This document shows, in pieces, positions 62,131-64,000 of a stretch of DNA of 64,000 nucleotides. Where the stretch lies: assembly GCA_016169945.1 (NCBI GenBank), contig JADLSH010000193.1:930001-994000 (forward strand), given 5' to 3'. This DNA is from Trachythela sp. YZ-2020. Taxonomy: Eukaryota > Cnidaria > Anthozoa > Malacalcyonacea > Clavulariidae. Position 1 is the first letter of the stretch. Every line of letters begins with the position of its first letter. The translations under genes were made by a program, and so were the position numbers. The notes beneath the pieces were generated by a model. The model did no database searches, was not told the DNA's origin, and saw only the letters and a program-made list of their open reading frames with translations.

Positions 62131-64000
62131 ACCAAATTTTGTTGCGGAAACCACTTGATCGAGAATTTAATTGAGTCTTGATCGTTTGACGTTAAAGAAA
62201 AATATTTAAACAAACGTTTGTAACTAAAGATACCACGTTCCTTGTGGGTAAAACGTAAACATATACATAGCTTCACACTGCAGCTTTTAAAGCATTTAAT
62301 ATTATACTAATTCGTCATTCGTGCCCTCACAGCCCTGCAGAAAATGCAGGAATCTGTAAAAGTGCATGTCACAGTATTAACGGAAGCTTGTGGCAGCCAT
62401 TTACGTAATCCTATACGTGTTCCTTCCGTTTTGTGACGTTTGCCATATTTAAATGTACATATTATAAACATTGCAAAACATAATTCTTCAGACTTCGTGA
62501 TTATTTGCATGTCATGTGTTATCATGATTGATTACGCTTCGTCTTTATACGGCAGCATTCAATGTTAGCAACTTGTTCATAGTATTGTGACTGTCTGTGA
62601 TATTCAAGACTCTGTCATTCTGTGTTTGAATTGAAGGAAATATAGCAAAATTACCAGGTAAGATATAATATATATTCATATAACAGTATCACATTGCATG
62701 AGCGATTATTGACGATTATTTGTCTTACTGTCTCAGTATTAAACAGAGTTGAATAATGTATGTCTCAACTCTCCTGCTTGCGAAGCTAGAGCTTCGCGTT
62801 GTCTTGATACGCGTTGTCTTGAACGCGTTGTCTTGATAACCGCCAAACACCAGTCAATTATTTATTCAATAGGCAATAATTAATGTCCTAGAATACCAGT
62901 GTGAACTTAGCCGAGGATTCGGCCTTGATTATTGGGCTTAATTCAACTGCATTCAATCGACCACTCGAACGTAGATTAAATTTATCTCTATTTTAAGTTT
63001 ACATTGCATGTATACGTTATATGACAAAATATTACGGTAAAGTACTAAGTACAATTACGTAAGGGTATAACACTGAACAATCCGCCATGTTTCGCTTCAC
63101 TTTTTGATTACGTAATTGACTGAAGTCAATTTTTGAATTTTCCATGTATATATAGTTCAGTGGGGCAAAATGGTTATAAGGCCATGTTACGAGTCACGAA
63201 TATTTCTCTTTGATCTTGACCCCAATTCCGACCCAATCCATCTTGACCCCAATCCCGGCATAATTGGTTATTGGTGTACTGAGGCACGCAAAGGCGGGCA
63301 TGCGAATTTTATATACAGGGTGTATAAAAAAGGTAATCCAACTTTGGCATGCTATCGCGCGCATAATATTTAGTTTATAGATTTACCTTTTTCACACAAA
63401 TATAGATCAGGCTTTTACGTTCAATAATGGCCCAATACGATCCGATTAAAAAAGGAGTGGTCGAAATCACATTTTTCGTCGAATTCTCGACCATTTGCAC
63501 AAATGATGGTTGCCTATTTCTGAAACGTTCATCATTGTCAGTTCAGTCTGCAAACTTCCTGCTTCGTAAATTAATGTTTCAACCACTAAAATTTACCAAG
63601 ACTTGATAAACAGTCCATTAGTTACGTCATCTTATTAAAATTCTTAAATTTGAATCCGAAATGTAATAATTTCAATAGCAGGCAATATCTTTGCACTCAA
63701 TTTTTAATCGTGTCGTATTTGACCATTTTTTATCGCAATGATGCCAAAAAGGTATCATTTTACATCATTTTTCATTGATTTTTATTGGTGTGAGAAAAGT
63801 AATAATATTATATAAAACAACGCGGCATTTGATCAAAGCACCGTAGTACATCAGTCTCAATCTTTAGTCCCCTCGCACATTTAATATTATTTATTTTATT
63901 TATTATCCTGTACTACATTGTCTATAAAAGTTCAAAGTGGGAGTATTTCAATAGTCTGTCATTGAACTCTCTCTCCAGAACTTCGGAAATGCTCAATTTT
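62131..64000. other. No gene seen to window end
   Basis: Short direct repeats CGCGTTGTCTTGA near 62796-62840. ACAGGGTGTATAAAAAAGG at 63315 resembles DNA-element ends but has no partner in view. No ORF with recognisable content. Confidence 0.45.

Noticed and set aside
1..64000. CRISPR arrays, operons or prokaryotic elements
   Set aside because: Repeats are satellites, MITEs or LINE tails; spliced genes and LINEs mark a eukaryotic nuclear genome.

Overview
The window is nuclear DNA from an invertebrate animal, AT-rich and dominated by mobile elements. Genes have spliceosomal GT-AG introns, and there is no bacterial-style operon, Shine-Dalgarno site or dense coding. The mix of many hAT families, CR1-like LINEs, foldback elements, a hammerhead-ribozyme motif, a decayed copy of an uncharacterised multi-copy family I associate with cnidarian genomes, and a small profilin gene points to a cnidarian or similarly repeat-rich aquatic invertebrate. 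The species cannot be fixed from sequence alone.

Only two loci look like intact protein genes, and they are divergent neighbours. On the minus strand (48976 down to 43112) six exons splice in frame into a 436-residue, amino-terminal-domain-less ionotropic glutamate receptor-like channel whose pore carries a potassium-channel filter, TVGYGD. On the plus strand (50437 to 54935) two exons encode a 128-residue profilin. About 1.46 kb separates the start codons. The channel introns carry several MITEs. The profilin intron holds a LINE inserted in a LINE, a foldback element and a duplicated copy of its own 3' splice site plus the first 43 nt of exon 2.

Region by region: 1-5 kb holds a LINE reverse-transcriptase scrap, a hAT MITE and a foldback element split by a LINE 3' end. 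5-11 kb holds a TIR element, a piggyBac-type palindrome nested in a telomere-like MITE, and hairpins. 10.7-13.7 kb (minus) is the decayed C-terminal part of a multi-copy gene family; an N-terminal part of what looks like the same family lies at 33.4-34.5 kb on the same strand. 15.4-15.7 kb is a palindromic minisatellite and 15.9-18.0 kb a 2.1-kb near-perfect palindrome. 18485-24362 is a full-length hAT transposon with perfect 16-bp TIRs and an 8-bp target duplication; it carries an OTU-like cysteine-protease ORF, a frameshifted transposase, tandem repeats and a hammerhead-ribozyme motif. 25.8-33.4 kb is dense in MITEs, a 33-bp minisatellite and a dispersed repeat present three times. 35-36.5 kb is a decayed LINE inside telomere-like repeats. 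37.7-38.6 kb is an uncharacterised acidic gene broken by a LINE 3' end. 39.2 kb has a tRNA-Leu(UAA)-like sequence and 39.8-40.4 kb decayed GRF zinc fingers. 55.7 kb to the end is again MITEs, foldbacks and short repeats.

The sequence quality seems good: the two intact genes read 1.7 kb without an indel, so the frameshifts in transposon ORFs are probably real decay.
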